Counted from the stretch's first letter, positions 1 to 7,663 are shown. The stretch: 13,985 nucleotides of DNA from an uncultured Chloroflexota bacterium (GCA_913020235.1 CAJWBT010000023.1:1-13985); one strand, 5' to 3'. Notes: generated by a model not told the origin, from the sequence alone. Program-made: numbers and translations.

Positions 1-1567
1 CGGGCCGGGCCAGCCTCCGGCCGTCGTCTTGCTACCGGCCGCCGGGGTCGCGGCGCTCCTGCTGCTGCCGGTGGTCTACCTCGCGCTCCGCACCCTGGGC
101 GCCGGCACGGAAGCCTGGGACCTGCTGTTCCGCCTCCGGGTCCTGCAAATCCTTGGGCGAACCGTGTTGCTGGTCGTTGCCGTCAGCTTGGGTTCCATCG
201 CCCTGGCCGTCCCCCTGGCCTGGCTCACCGTGCGCACCGACCTTCCCCATCGGAAGATATGGGCGGTACTGGCAGCGCTGCCCTTGGTGATTCCTAGCTA
301 CGTCGGTGGTTTCGTGGTCGTCGTTGCTCTGGGACCCCGGGGGATGCTGCAAGGTTTGCTGGACGGACCCTTTGGGATCGAACGGCTGCCGGATATCCAC
401 GGCTTCCCCGGGGCCTTCCTGACCATCACCTTCCTCAGCTATCCCTACGTCCTCCTAACCGTGCGGGCTGCCTTGCAGCGCATGGACCCGTCGCTGGAGG
501 AGACCTCCCGTAGTCTGGGCTTCAGCCCGTGGTCAACGTTCTTGCGGGTCACTCTGCTTCACCTTAGGCCCGCTGTTGCGGCCGGGGCTCTGCTGGTCGG
601 GCTGTACACCCTCAGCGACTTCGGAGCGGTTTCCCTGCTCCGGTACGAGACCTTCACTTGGGCCATCTTCGTACAGTACGAGTCCGCCCTCGACCGGACC
701 CTGGGAGCGGCTCTGTCGCTGGTGCTGGTCGGAATCGCGTTGGGGATCGTGGCCGCGGAGTCCCTCACCCGGGGCCGGTCCCGGTACTACAGCAGCGGTT
801 CCGGGGCGGCCCGGCCTCCGGCCCCGGCCCGACTGGGCCGCTGGCGCTGGCCGGCGGTAGCTTTTTGCGCCACCGTGGTCATCGTCTCCCTGGCGCTTCC
901 CGTGTCCATTCTCGGCTACTGGGTAATCCGGGGAGTCGCGGCGGGGGAGCCCTTCCTGGTCCTGTGGGAGGCCCTGCGGAACTCGATGTACGTTTCGGCA
1001 CTGGCGGCATTGGCCGCGGTGGCGGCGTCCCTGCCCATCGCCATCCTATCGGTCCGCTATCCCGGCCTGCTCAGCACCATCTTCGAGCGTGTGACCTACA
1101 TAGGGTTCGCGCTGCCAGGCATCGCCGTCGCTCTGGCGTTGGTCTTTTTTGGCGCCAAGTACACGCCGCCTCTGTACCAGACCACGGGTCTGCTCGTTTT
1201 CGCCTATGTGGTCCTGTTTCTTTCCCCCGCCGTGGGAGCGGCCAGAACCTCCCTGCTTCAGGTGAGCCCCCACATGGAGGAGGCGGCCCGCGGCTTGGGC
1301 CGGTCCCCACTGCGTGTTTTCGCCTCCGTCACGTTACCTCTGGTCAGGCCTGGCATCATATCCGGCGGGGCCCTGGTCTTCTTGCTGACCATGAAAGAGT
1401 TGCCCGCGACACTGATTCTGAGCCCCGTTGGTTTCACCACCCTGGCCACCTCGATCTGGGCCGCGACCTCCGAGGCATTTTTTGCCCAGGCCGCGGCGCC
1501 GGCCCTGCTGCTGATACTGGCCTCCTCCATCCCTCTGGCCTTCCTCATGCTGCGGGATCGAAGGTAG
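1..1567 (+). CDS. Iron(III)-type ABC transporter permease, two fused permease domains (5' end outside window)
   Basis: Inner-membrane permease of a binding-protein-dependent ABC importer, most like the FbpB/ThiP group (COG1178) that moves ferric iron, thiamine or similar solutes. The frame is open to the left edge, so the TTG at 29 is probably an internal Leu codon and the true start lies upstream. At least 512 residues are visible, with many hydrophobic helices (about 12), as expected for two BPD_transp_1 domains in one chain. Each half has an EAA loop, which docks the ATPase: EETSRSLGFSPWSTF near residue 157 and EEAARGLGRSPLRVF near 416 (counted from 29), each ending in a TLxLxRPxxxxG-type stretch. 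The tail ELPATLILSPVGFTTLA is typical of Fe3+-type permeases. The binding protein or ATPase is not downstream and may lie upstream of the window. The amidohydrolase follows after 53 nt, suggesting one transcript. The family is certain; the substrate is not. Confidence 0.9.
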   Translation, partial: GPGQPPAVVLLPAAGVAALLLLPVVYLALRTLGAGTEAWDLLFRLRVLQILGRTVLLVVAVSLGSIALAVPLAWLTVRTDLPHRKIWAVLAALPLVIPSYVGGFVVVVALGPRGMLQGLLDGPFGIERLPDIHGFPGAFLTITFLSYPYVLLTVRAALQRMDPSLEETSRSLGFSPWSTFLRVTLLHLRPAVAAGALLVGLYTLSDFGAVSLLRYETFTWAIFVQYESALDRTLGAALSLVLVGIALGIVAAESLTRGRSRYYSSGSGAARPPAPARLGRWRWPAVAFCATVVIVSLALPVSILGYWVIRGVAAGEPFLVLWEALRNSMYVSALAALAAVAASLPIAILSVRYPGLLSTIFERVTYIGFALPGIAVALALVFFGAKYTPPLYQTTGLLVFAYVVLFLSPAVGAARTSLLQVSPHMEEAARGLGRSPLRVFASVTLPLVRPGIISGGALVFLLTMKELPATLILSPVGFTTLATSIWAATSEAFFAQAAAPALLLILASSIPLAFLMLRDRR

Positions 1568-1608
1568 GCTATAATTACCGGGCCCGCTGGGGCGGCACGC
1601 GGCAACCC

Positions 1609-1613
1609 GGAGG
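1609..1613 (+). promoter_or_regulatory. Ribosome binding site fixing the amidohydrolase start
   Basis: GGAGG lies 7 nt before the GTG at 1621. The same frame is open far upstream inside the ABC permease gene, so this site is what decides the start. Confidence 0.75.
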
Positions 1614-1620
1614 CGCGACA

Positions 1621-2904
1621 GTGGCATCAGCGACAACGGATCTGCAGGTTATCCAGCCCGGCCGGTTGGTTGACGGACTGGGCGAAACCCCCACGGAGGG
1701 AGCGGCGGTAGTGGTCCGGGGGGGGCACATCCTCTGGGTGGGGCCTCGGGAGCGACTAGGCGACAGAAACGGGCCCCTGGACGGGCCGAACGCCGGAAAA
1801 GAACCCCAGGTGCTGGATTTCCCCCAGGCTACCCTCCTCCCCGGCCTGGTCGACACCCATACCCATACCAACATGCCCGGTGACGGGCGCACCGGCAAGG
1901 AAGTGGACCAGGAGGGCGACGACCTCCACCTGTTACGGTCGGCCCGGAACGTGCGCCTCGCCCTTGAGTCCGGCGTAACCACGCTGGCCGACTGCGGGGC
2001 CTGGAACCGTACCGGTTTTTCCCTGCGCCAGGGGTTGGACCTGGGGCTGATCGATGGGCCGCGGGTGCTGGTCGCCGGGCGGCCCATCACCATAACGGGG
2101 GGCCACCTCTGGTTCATGGGGGGGGAGGCCGACGGACCCGAGGGCACACGGCGCCAGGTCCGCCAGCTCATCAAAGAAGGTGCGGATTTGATCAAGGTGG
2201 TGGCCTCCGGGGGCAGCACCGTGACCAGCGACCCCTTTCGCCCTTCACTCAACGTGAGCGAACTCAAGGCCGCAACGGAAGAGGCCCACAACCGGAGTAG
2301 GCCCGTCGCCGCCCACTGCCGGTCGACTGTTTCCATCAACAACGCGCTGGAAGCCGGGGTCGACCTGATATTCCACTGCGCGTTCTACGACCCGGACGGC
2401 TCCCACCGGTTCGACCAGGCCACCGCCGAGCGCCTGGTTGCCTCTGGGGTCTGGGTCAATCCAACCTTGCACCTGGGCACTCTGCGCCTGTCTATGTTGC
2501 GCTACAAGCGAGGCGAGGGGGACCTGCCGGCTGAAGAGTTGGCTTCCCTCGACCTGCTGGAGCAGGGACGCCGGGCACGCATGGAGCAGTTCGGACGGCT
2601 GATAGAGATGGGGGTAAACCTGGTCGGAGGGTCCGACTCCGGATGGGGCCTGTACCGTTTCGGCGACTTCCAGGGAGAACTCCTGGCCATGAAGGAAGCG
2701 GGGCTATCCCCGATGCAGGCTATTCTGGCCGGCACGCGGAACGCGGCCATCTCCCTGGGCATTCAGGAATCGGTGGGCACCGTCGAAGCGGGCAAGGAGG
2801 CGGACCTTCTGCTGGTGGAGGGAAACCCGGTGGATGACATCACCGCCCTGCGCCGGGTGGTGGCCGTATTCCACGGGGGACGCCGGGTCGAAGGCTCGGC
2901 CTAG
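1621..2904 (+). CDS. Metal-dependent amidohydrolase (imidazolonepropionase/Xaa-Pro dipeptidase-like, COG1228)
   Basis: Cytoplasmic amidohydrolase-superfamily enzyme of 427 residues, starting at GTG 1621 behind GGAGG. The N-terminal beta-sandwich ends in LLPGLVDTHTHT, with the metal ligands H80 and H82. The barrel then gives K192 in GADLIKVVASGG (the position of the carboxylated bridging lysine), H232 in VAAHC, H252 in IFHC, and D339 in GGSDSGWG. The C-terminus returns to the sandwich with VGTVEAGKEADLLLVEGNP. The set H-x-H, K, H, H, D indicates a binuclear metal site as in the imidazolonepropionase and Sgx9260-type prolidase subgroup. The substrate (N-acyl amino acid, dipeptide or cyclic amide) cannot be read from sequence. 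It lies 53 nt after the ABC permease and probably shares its transcript, which would fit uptake followed by hydrolysis. No signal peptide is visible. Confidence 0.9.
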   Translation: MASATTDLQVIQPGRLVDGLGETPTEGAAVVVRGGHILWVGPRERLGDRNGPLDGPNAGKEPQVLDFPQATLLPGLVDTHTHTNMPGDGRTGKEVDQEGDDLHLLRSARNVRLALESGVTTLADCGAWNRTGFSLRQGLDLGLIDGPRVLVAGRPITITGGHLWFMGGEADGPEGTRRQVRQLIKEGADLIKVVASGGSTVTSDPFRPSLNVSELKAATEEAHNRSRPVAAHCRSTVSINNALEAGVDLIFHCAFYDPDGSHRFDQATAERLVASGVWVNPTLHLGTLRLSMLRYKRGEGDLPAEELASLDLLEQGRRARMEQFGRLIEMGVNLVGGSDSGWGLYRFGDFQGELLAMKEAGLSPMQAILAGTRNAAISLGIQESVGTVEAGKEADLLLVEGNPVDDITALRRVVAVFHGGRRVEGSA

Positions 2905-2937
2905 AAAGGCAAGAGCCTGGGGCGGGCCAAACCCATC

Positions 2938-2977
2938 TGCCGCTACTCCGGAGCGCTCGGCGGCGGCAGCGTTGTTT
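2938..2977 (+). terminator. Possible terminator hairpin after the amidohydrolase gene
   Basis: TGCCGC (2938-2943) pairs perfectly with GCGGCA (2963-2968). The 19-nt loop contains the self-complementary CTCCGGAG. It is followed by GCGTTGTTTGCC, which is only mildly T-rich. It starts 34 nt after the stop codon. The position is right for a terminator but the T-tract is poor. Confidence 0.3.
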
Positions 2978-3001
2978 GCCCGGCTTTGGCCACGCGTGGA
3001 C

Positions 3002-3031
3002 TTGGTGGTATCGCCGGGGTATCATTATAGC
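3002..3031 (+). promoter_or_regulatory. Weak candidate promoter for the cupin gene
   Basis: TTGGTG (3002-3007) and TATAGC (3026-3031) are separated by 18 bp, matching the sigma70-type consensus in 3 of 6 and 4 of 6 positions. It lies about 100 nt before the cupin start, in the largest gap of the plus-strand block. This is a suggestion only. Confidence 0.25.
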
Positions 3032-3116
3032 GGCGCCCGCTTCATGCCGGCGGGTCGAGTGGCGGACGGGCGAACCAGGTGGCAACGGTGACCCCAAGAT
3101 TGGCGCAGGCCGTTGG

Positions 3117-3124
3117 TAAGGAGG
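3117..3124 (+). promoter_or_regulatory. Strong ribosome binding site of the cupin gene
   Basis: TAAGGAGG is a full anti-16S match and ends 6 nt before ATG 3131. It selects that ATG over the in-frame TTG at 3113. Confidence 0.8.
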
Positions 3125-3130
3125 AAGCCC

Positions 3131-3502
3131 ATGAAGAAGGTGACCATGCGCGACATGCCACGGGTGCAGGTGGACATGGTTGGTGGCCTGATGACCGGTA
3201 CTCAGGTCCACAGGCAGGCCGTTTTGCAGCGCGGTGAAAGCGACAACTTCAACTTCGCCATCGTCAGTTTTGATGCCGGTTCCCACACCAAATTCCACAC
3301 ACACTCCGGAGACCAGCTATTGGTCATCACTCAAGGGGCCGGCAAGGTGGCGAATGACAACGAAGTCCTGACAGTCTACGAGGGGGATGTGGTCCTGATT
3401 CCCGCCGGTGAAAACCACTGGCATGGCGCCCCCGACGACACCTCCATGGCCCACATGACGATTACCATCGCGGGCAGCCAGACCACCCAGACGGAGCCGT
3501 AG
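3131..3502 (+). CDS. Small single-domain cupin protein
   Basis: A 123-residue cytoplasmic beta-barrel protein made of one cupin_2-type domain. Cupin motif 1 is GSHTKFHTHSGDQLLVITQG (residues 50-69), giving metal ligands H56 and H58. The usual Glu is replaced by Gln at 62. Motif 2 is GDVVLIPAGENHWHGA (residues 85-100), with H96 as the fourth ligand and an extra H98. Such proteins bind Fe, Mn, Ni or Zn and act as dioxygenases, isomerases or ligand sensors. No specific reaction can be assigned. The start at ATG 3131 follows a full TAAGGAGG site. It follows the amidohydrolase after 226 nt, so it may be a separate transcript. The 3' end faces the minus-strand oxidoreductase gene across the palindrome at 3571-3588. 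Confidence 0.85.
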   Translation: MKKVTMRDMPRVQVDMVGGLMTGTQVHRQAVLQRGESDNFNFAIVSFDAGSHTKFHTHSGDQLLVITQGAGKVANDNEVLTVYEGDVVLIPAGENHWHGAPDDTSMAHMTITIAGSQTTQTEP

Positions 3503-3570
3503 AGGCCATCGTCAGAGTGCCCCTAGGGCTCTTCGGAAGGAATACCAAGACCGGAGTTTCTTGAAGGGGC

Positions 3571-3588
3571 CTGGGGAAGCTTCCCCAG
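3571..3588. terminator. Perfect 18-bp palindrome between converging genes, candidate two-way terminator
   Basis: CTGGGGAAGCTTCCCCAG is perfectly self-complementary; in RNA it would fold as a 7-bp stem with an AGCT loop. It sits 12 nt beyond the stop of the minus-strand oxidoreductase gene and 68 nt beyond the cupin stop. It has no clear T-tract on either side, so it is either a non-canonical terminator or a protein-binding site. Confidence 0.4.
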
Positions 3589-3599
3589 AAGACCGAGCC

Positions 3600-4496
3600 T
3601 CAGCCCTGCCGTCTCTTCGGCTCGACGTGGTCCGCCAGTTGGCTGATGGTCTGCTCCAGAGTCCGGTTGAGGTCTTTCGTTTCCGGCGTCTCGTCGGCCA
3701 GCGGAGTGCCGCCCATAAGCCGGTACACGTCCGCTACGCCTTGAAACAAGAACGGGGTTAGACCCAGGTGGTCGAAGGTGGCTTCGATCTCCTGCATCTC
3801 GCTGACCCAGCGCCGGGCCTTGGCGGGCACCCCGGGAATACCGCCCTCCATCCGTTGGTATGTCGCGGACTGGCTGCCCCGGAACTCCTCCCGCAGATGC
3901 TCGGATAGACCCATCAGCTCGGCGGCCATCAACAGCTCCGCGTACAGAGCTGACGACCCCTTGGTCATGGCTGCGTAACACATCTTTATACCCGACGCCT
4001 GGCCAATTTCGGACCCCATGGGGCGCACATCCAGCCCGAAACCCCGAAGCAGCTCGAACTCGGCCACGCGAGGCCCCGACGCGTAGAATCGGGGGCAAGA
4101 CCCGCCTTTGGGCGGGCCACCGATGATGGACGCATCGACGAAGCGGCCTCCGGCGGTCTCAATGACTGTTTCCATGCGGCGAGCCACCTGGGGAGCGATG
4201 GCGTTACACTCGGCGAACAGCACGTCTGAGCCGGTTGCGCGTATGGCGCTAGCCACCGCTTCGCATACAGCGGGCACCACTTCGGATACCGTGATGGAGA
4301 GGATGACGTCGGACTGTTCCACCATCTCCTCCAGGTTCGGTATATCCGCGATGCCTGCTTTTTCCGCCAGGGCCCGAGTCCGGCCGGACCTCCCGGCCAG
4401 GCAGGTGACTACCCGCAGCTCGTGCTCTCGAAGCAGCTGGCCTACGGCGTGCCCCATGTCTCCGGGGCTGAGAATCGCAACAGTCTCAATGGACAC
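3600..4496 (-). CDS. NAD(P)-binding beta-hydroxyacid dehydrogenase-like oxidoreductase with DUF1932 C-terminus
   Basis: Cytoplasmic oxidoreductase of 298 residues. The N-terminal Rossmann fold opens with VAILSPGDMGHAVG (residues 6-19), where SPGDMG replaces the usual GxGxMG dinucleotide loop. The substrate loop reads DASIIGGPPKGG (121-132). The likely catalytic lysine is K171 in GQASGIKMCYAAMTKG, at the position of the conserved Lys of the beta-hydroxyacid dehydrogenase family. The C-terminal helical part resembles DUF1932 (PF09130), usually found after a 6-phosphogluconate dehydrogenase-like NAD-binding domain. The start is GTG 4496, because AGGAGG sits 6 nt upstream; the upstream in-frame TTG at 4511 overlaps that site and is unlikely. 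It follows the MFS gene by 31 nt, and the two are probably co-transcribed. The substrate is unknown. Confidence 0.85.
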   Translation of the reverse strand: MSIETVAILSPGDMGHAVGQLLREHELRVVTCLAGRSGRTRALAEKAGIADIPNLEEMVEQSDVILSITVSEVVPAVCEAVASAIRATGSDVLFAECNAIAPQVARRMETVIETAGGRFVDASIIGGPPKGGSCPRFYASGPRVAEFELLRGFGLDVRPMGSEIGQASGIKMCYAAMTKGSSALYAELLMAAELMGLSEHLREEFRGSQSATYQRMEGGIPGVPAKARRWVSEMQEIEATFDHLGLTPFLFQGVADVYRLMGGTPLADETPETKDLNRTLEQTISQLADHVEPKRRQG

Positions 4497-4502
4497 GTGA
4501 TA

Positions 4503-4508
4503 CCTCCT
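4503..4508 (-). promoter_or_regulatory. Ribosome binding site fixing the oxidoreductase start
   Basis: AGGAGG on the minus strand lies 6 nt before GTG 4496. It removes the alternative in-frame TTG at 4511, which would overlap the site itself. Confidence 0.75.
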
Positions 4509-4527
4509 CAAATAATCCGTGTACGCC

Positions 4528-5805
4528 CTACTTCAGGCTCCACAGCTGCCGGAACCGAAGGCCCATGAAGACCGTCACGGCCAAGGCCACCAGCCCCGCC
4601 AAGACTATGGCCTTCTGAACACCCAGAACCCCTTCCTCAGCCAGGAATCCCAGCGCCAGGCTGCCGACGGGCTGAAAGCCGTGGTCCAGCACGTATATGC
4701 TGGTAATTCGGCCTCGCAGATAATCGGGAATCCTGGACTGGACCAGGGAGTTATTGACCAGCCGGAAACCCGTGTTGAAGAAACCCATCATTCCAATAGC
4801 AACCAGGGACGGGCCCAAGCCCAGGGAGAAGGATAGCCCGAAAAGGGTGAGCATCACCGTCACCAGGATGATCGACCCCGTGTTAAGCATGCCCTTGGCC
4901 TGATAGTTGCCCAGAGAGGCGATGGTGAAGGTGGCCATCAAAGACCCTATCCCCATGCCGGCACCCAGCAACCCCAGCCTCAGAGGCCCGCTCAGTGGCC
5001 CGCCCCGGAAAACTTCCACCGCGATCACCGACAACTGGTTCTGGGTCGAGTGAATAAACAGGGACGGTATGAAAACCAGAAGTATCAACAGCAACAGGAC
5101 CGAGTCGCTCCGGATAAACCTTATCCCTTCCATGAAGTTCTTCGCCACGGAGGTCTGCTCGGCAACCCCTTCCCGGAAGGGCGTCTTCATGGGCAGGATG
5201 ATGAGGAATACGGCCAGATAGGCGGCGCCCTGGATGTAGAAGTTGCCGTGGACCCCCAGCAACGCGATCATCGTCCCGCTGATCAGTGGGGCGATGCTCT
5301 GAGTCACTCCATTGGCCGAATTGTTGAGGGCAATGGCGTTGGTCAGGTCTCGCGGCGGCACCGTATTGACGATCAGCGCCTGCCGCACCGGCTGGCTCAG
5401 CGCCGAATCCAACCCCAAAAGGAAGCTGAAGATCAGGGCGTGGGTGACCGTTACCCTGTCCAATTGCACATCCACGGCAAAAAGGAACGCCAGGACAACG
5501 AGGGCCGCCTGAGCAGCTAGAAAGAGTTTCTTCCTATCCAGCCGGTCGATAGCCACCCCGGCTAGAGGACCCACCAGAAGGATGGGCAATGCCCGTATCC
5601 CCAGGACGACGCCTACCCAAAAGGGGGAGTCCGTTAGCTCAAGCACCAGCCAGCCCATGGCTATCTGCTGGACCTGGTTTCCAGCGCTGATGAAGGCGCT
5701 GCTGACCAAGAGATACCGGTAGTTTATGTTTCTGAGAGCGGAGAAGGTGCGCGAACGGCCGGGTCCTCCCTCTCCACCGCTTTCCAATCGGTCCGCTGGA
5801 TTCAT
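4528..5805 (-). CDS. Major facilitator superfamily transporter, MFS_3/ENTS-like exporter type
   Basis: Inner-membrane transporter of 425 residues with about 12 predicted helices. A charged cytoplasmic leader (residues 1-20) precedes FSALRNINYRYLLVSSAFIS, the usual N-terminal opening of the MFS_3 (PF05977) group. The loop between helices 2 and 3 carries a motif-A-like GPLAGVAIDRLDRKK (from about residue 78). RDLTNAIALNNSANG follows helix 4, again typical of this group, which includes the enterobactin exporter EntS and drug efflux proteins. Export by proton antiport is therefore likely, but the substrate is unknown. The start is ATG 5805; the upstream AGGCGG is about 11 nt away and only moderate. 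The oxidoreductase follows closely. The 647 nt upstream hold no recognised gene and no convincing promoter. Confidence 0.88.
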   Translation of the reverse strand: MNPADRLESGGEGGPGRSRTFSALRNINYRYLLVSSAFISAGNQVQQIAMGWLVLELTDSPFWVGVVLGIRALPILLVGPLAGVAIDRLDRKKLFLAAQAALVVLAFLFAVDVQLDRVTVTHALIFSFLLGLDSALSQPVRQALIVNTVPPRDLTNAIALNNSANGVTQSIAPLISGTMIALLGVHGNFYIQGAAYLAVFLIILPMKTPFREGVAEQTSVAKNFMEGIRFIRSDSVLLLLILLVFIPSLFIHSTQNQLSVIAVEVFRGGPLSGPLRLGLLGAGMGIGSLMATFTIASLGNYQAKGMLNTGSIILVTVMLTLFGLSFSLGLGPSLVAIGMMGFFNTGFRLVNNSLVQSRIPDYLRGRITSIYVLDHGFQPVGSLALGFLAEEGVLGVQKAIVLAGLVALAVTVFMGLRFRQLWSLK

Positions 5806-6452
5806 ATCCGCATAGGCCGCCTGCTATGTTTCCCAGGGGCGGGTTCCAAATGAAGTCCCAAGTACATCAATGGCTGCGATCCTATATGGAGAAAGATTCA
5901 CCGTAAGGGTTCCGCCAGGGCTGCTGAAAAACCAAGGGTTGCACCGACGGAGGCGGGGAGAGGAGCACACGGGATGTGATTTTCGTCATCCTGAACGGCT
6001 AGTCCTTCCCAAGAACGGTCAACGGAAACTCCACGAAGCACCTAAATCCAGCTTGGTGGAGATTTTGCTGCCACCCAAGACAACTTCGAGAAGGCCCGGC
6101 CCGGCTTTGGCCATGAACAGGTTACACAAGAGGGCCGATGAAAGCAAGCACACCTAATTGATGATCGGGGGAGTTTCCCAAGATTGCTCCCTGGACGGTG
6201 AAAGATCGCCCCTCGGCTCGATTCTCCGGTCTACGGGAGTCTAGGCATCCTGTCTAGTTGTACGCTGACATCCGGCCCGCTCCAGAGAGTCACCGCGAGA
6301 GCAAAAAGGGGCAGCACAACCTAATTCAAGACTTTGCCGGGGGCGGCAAGGTTATTGTCGAGCGTAATACTCAGGGTGATGGCTCTGTCCGCATCTCAGC
6401 GCAGAGGCTTTTAGCCTGGCGTATCCAGACGGTTATTTCGGCGAAAGCTCCC
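5806..6452. other. 647-nt intergenic region with no recognised gene
   Basis: It lies between the MFS_3-type gene and the end of the metal transporter gene, both on the minus strand. Neither strand gives a convincing reading frame: open frames are short and lack a ribosome binding site. Visible structure is limited to small inverted repeats: CTCCAC (6028-6033) with GTGGAG (6056-6061); CTCC with GGAG around 6224-6239; GGGAG with CTCCC around 6169-6192; and AGGCT-TTT-AGCCT (6405-6417), which might help end the metal-transporter transcript. TTTCGTCATCCTGA near 5981-5994 resembles the start of a dispersed intergenic repeat seen in several phyla. No tRNA cloverleaf or transposase remnant is visible. 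Confidence 0.5.
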
Positions 6453-7193
6453 CTAGAAGAGGCCTTCAACGAAGCCAATGTGGTACATCAAACCGAAGCC
6501 AAAAAGGATGCTCAGTGCCCCCACACTGAACTGGATGAACCTGCTCAGATTGGGCAGGCGGTTGGACGAGAAGGCAAAGGGAAGCCCGATCAAGATGGTC
6601 ATAGCGCCCATGCTCACCACCGAGCCCACCCCGAAAAGAAGGAGATACACCGCGCCTGTGACGGGAGAATCGATAGACGCCAGCACCAAGAGGGTTACGG
6701 CGGCGGTTCCCGCCACGCCCTGGAACATGCCGATGAAGAAGGATTTCTTCCTCAAGAACGGCTTGCCCACGCCAAAGAGCTGGTGGTGCTCCCGGACATT
6801 CCCAGGGTTTTGAACGTGGGAGTGGTAATGCTGATGCTCACTCTCCACGTGGCCGTGTTCGTGCTGATGAACCTTCCGTTTCCGGAAGTTGTAGATGACC
6901 TGGACCCCAAGACCGACCAGCATGATTCCAACGCCAAACTCCAGGAACAAGGCCAGACGGTCGGGTACGCTCAGGCGAAGAGCGATGATCACGACGCCCA
7001 GGATGAAGAGGGTGGCAGTGTGTCCAAAGCCCCAGGAAATGCCAACCCAGAAAGATCTCATGGGGTTTCGATACTCGCGGACCATGGTGGACACCGCTAC
7101 CACATGGTCGGGGTCCAAGGAGTGTCTTAGCCCAAGAAGCACACCCAGAACCACGGCTCCTATGAGTCCAGCGTCAACCAATCTATCTTCCAT
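6453..7193 (-). CDS. NiCoT/UreH-type nickel-cobalt transporter with His-rich loop
   Basis: Inner-membrane protein of 246 residues with about six helices. RHSLDPDH (23-30) in the first helix matches the H-x4-D-H metal signature of NiCoT and UreH-type Ni/Co permeases. WGFGHTAT (54-61) and GMFQGVAGTAAVT (155-167) are the other conserved segments. A hydrophilic loop at 109-137 holds ten histidines (109, 111, 113, 115, 120, 122, 124, 126, 136, 137), as expected for binding Ni, Co or Zn. RcnA-type efflux pumps also carry such a loop, so direction is not proven; the first-helix motif favours uptake. The start is ATG 7193 with AGGTG 5 nt upstream; an in-frame open stretch to 7256 would overlap the fur gene. 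It follows fur by 29 nt and is surely in the same operon. Confidence 0.87.
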   Translation of the reverse strand: MEDRLVDAGLIGAVVLGVLLGLRHSLDPDHVVAVSTMVREYRNPMRSFWVGISWGFGHTATLFILGVVIIALRLSVPDRLALFLEFGVGIMLVGLGVQVIYNFRKRKVHQHEHGHVESEHQHYHSHVQNPGNVREHHQLFGVGKPFLRKKSFFIGMFQGVAGTAAVTLLVLASIDSPVTGAVYLLLFGVGSVVSMGAMTILIGLPFAFSSNRLPNLSRFIQFSVGALSILFGFGLMYHIGFVEGLF

Positions 7194-7222
7194 GCCATCA
7201 CCTGTCCAGTGGGGTTGACTGT

Positions 7223-7663
7223 TTATGCCTCTTTGCGCATCTCTTGAGTCCGGCATTCCAAGCAGACACCGGACACGGTAAAGTGCTCCAAGTCAGGCTC
7301 GAAACCGAACTCCCGGTTCAGAGTGTTCCGCAACTCCTCGAGGTAGTGGGGGCTCAGGTTGAAGGCCCCGTTACAGACCCGGCACACCATGTGGTGATGG
7401 CCCCCCTGAGGGCCGGTCAACTCGTAGTGAAGCCGGTCCCCTATGGCCACCTCTGTCACCACCCCCAGGTCCCTGAACAGGTGGAGGGTCCGGTACACAG
7501 TGGCGATGTCCATGTAGGGGTAGGCTTCTTTGGCCCGCCGGAATACCTCGTCCACCCCCATGTGACCAGCGCCCTCAGCCACTATGGAGAGAACGATCAG
7601 CCTCTGGGGGGTGAGCCGGTACCCCTTCTCTTTGAGGGCCTCTACGGCTGGTTCGTGGTTCAC
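7223..7663 (-). CDS. Fur-family metal-dependent transcriptional regulator
   Basis: Cytoplasmic DNA-binding repressor of 146 residues, the normal Fur length. An N-terminal winged helix carries the family hallmark GYRLTPQRLIVL (14-25) and the recognition helix IATVYRTLHLFRDLGVV (53-69). The dimer domain has GGHHHMVCRVC (87-97) and CLEC (134-137), giving the structural Cys4 zinc site C94, C97, C134, C137. H34, E81, H89 and H91 match the regulatory metal site of Fur proteins. The sub-type (Fur, Zur, PerR or Nur) cannot be fixed from sequence, but co-transcription with a Ni/Co-type permease favours a nickel-sensing role. The start is GTG 7663; the upstream AGAAGAG is a weak ribosome binding site about 12 nt away. 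Promoter elements lie at 7703-7730. Confidence 0.9.
   Translation of the reverse strand: MNHEPAVEALKEKGYRLTPQRLIVLSIVAEGAGHMGVDEVFRRAKEAYPYMDIATVYRTLHLFRDLGVVTEVAIGDRLHYELTGPQGGHHHMVCRVCNGAFNLSPHYLEELRNTLNREFGFEPDLEHFTVSGVCLECRTQEMRKEA

Noticed and set aside
658..1620. Long open frame upstream of and in frame with the amidohydrolase
   Set aside because: It overlaps the ABC permease in another frame, its translation has no family features, and GGAGG plus GTG 1621 marks the real start.
1575..2342. 255-codon open frame antisense to the amidohydrolase
   Set aside because: Ser/Pro/Arg-rich text typical of the antisense of a GC-rich gene; no motif and no ribosome binding site.
6019..6114. 31-codon minus-strand open frame (starts MAKAGPGLLEVV)
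   Set aside because: Short, without a ribosome binding site or promoter; cannot be told from chance or a repeat remnant.
5870..6157. 95-codon plus-strand open frame in the large gap
   Set aside because: No ribosome binding site, no recognisable motif, unlike neighbouring proteins in composition.
6215..6245. tRNA T-arm-like GGCTCGATTC stretch
   Set aside because: No acceptor stem, D-arm or anticodon arm could be built on either strand.
6147..6328. Near-repeat AGCACACCTAATT / AGCACAACCTAATT as a possible duplication or attachment site
   Set aside because: Only about 13 matching bases with an indel, no integrase or flanking tRNA; likely chance.
6258..7130. 290-codon plus-strand open frame over the metal transporter
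   Set aside because: Antisense to a clear membrane protein; the translation is low-complexity and His/Gln/Asp-rich, mirroring the real gene.
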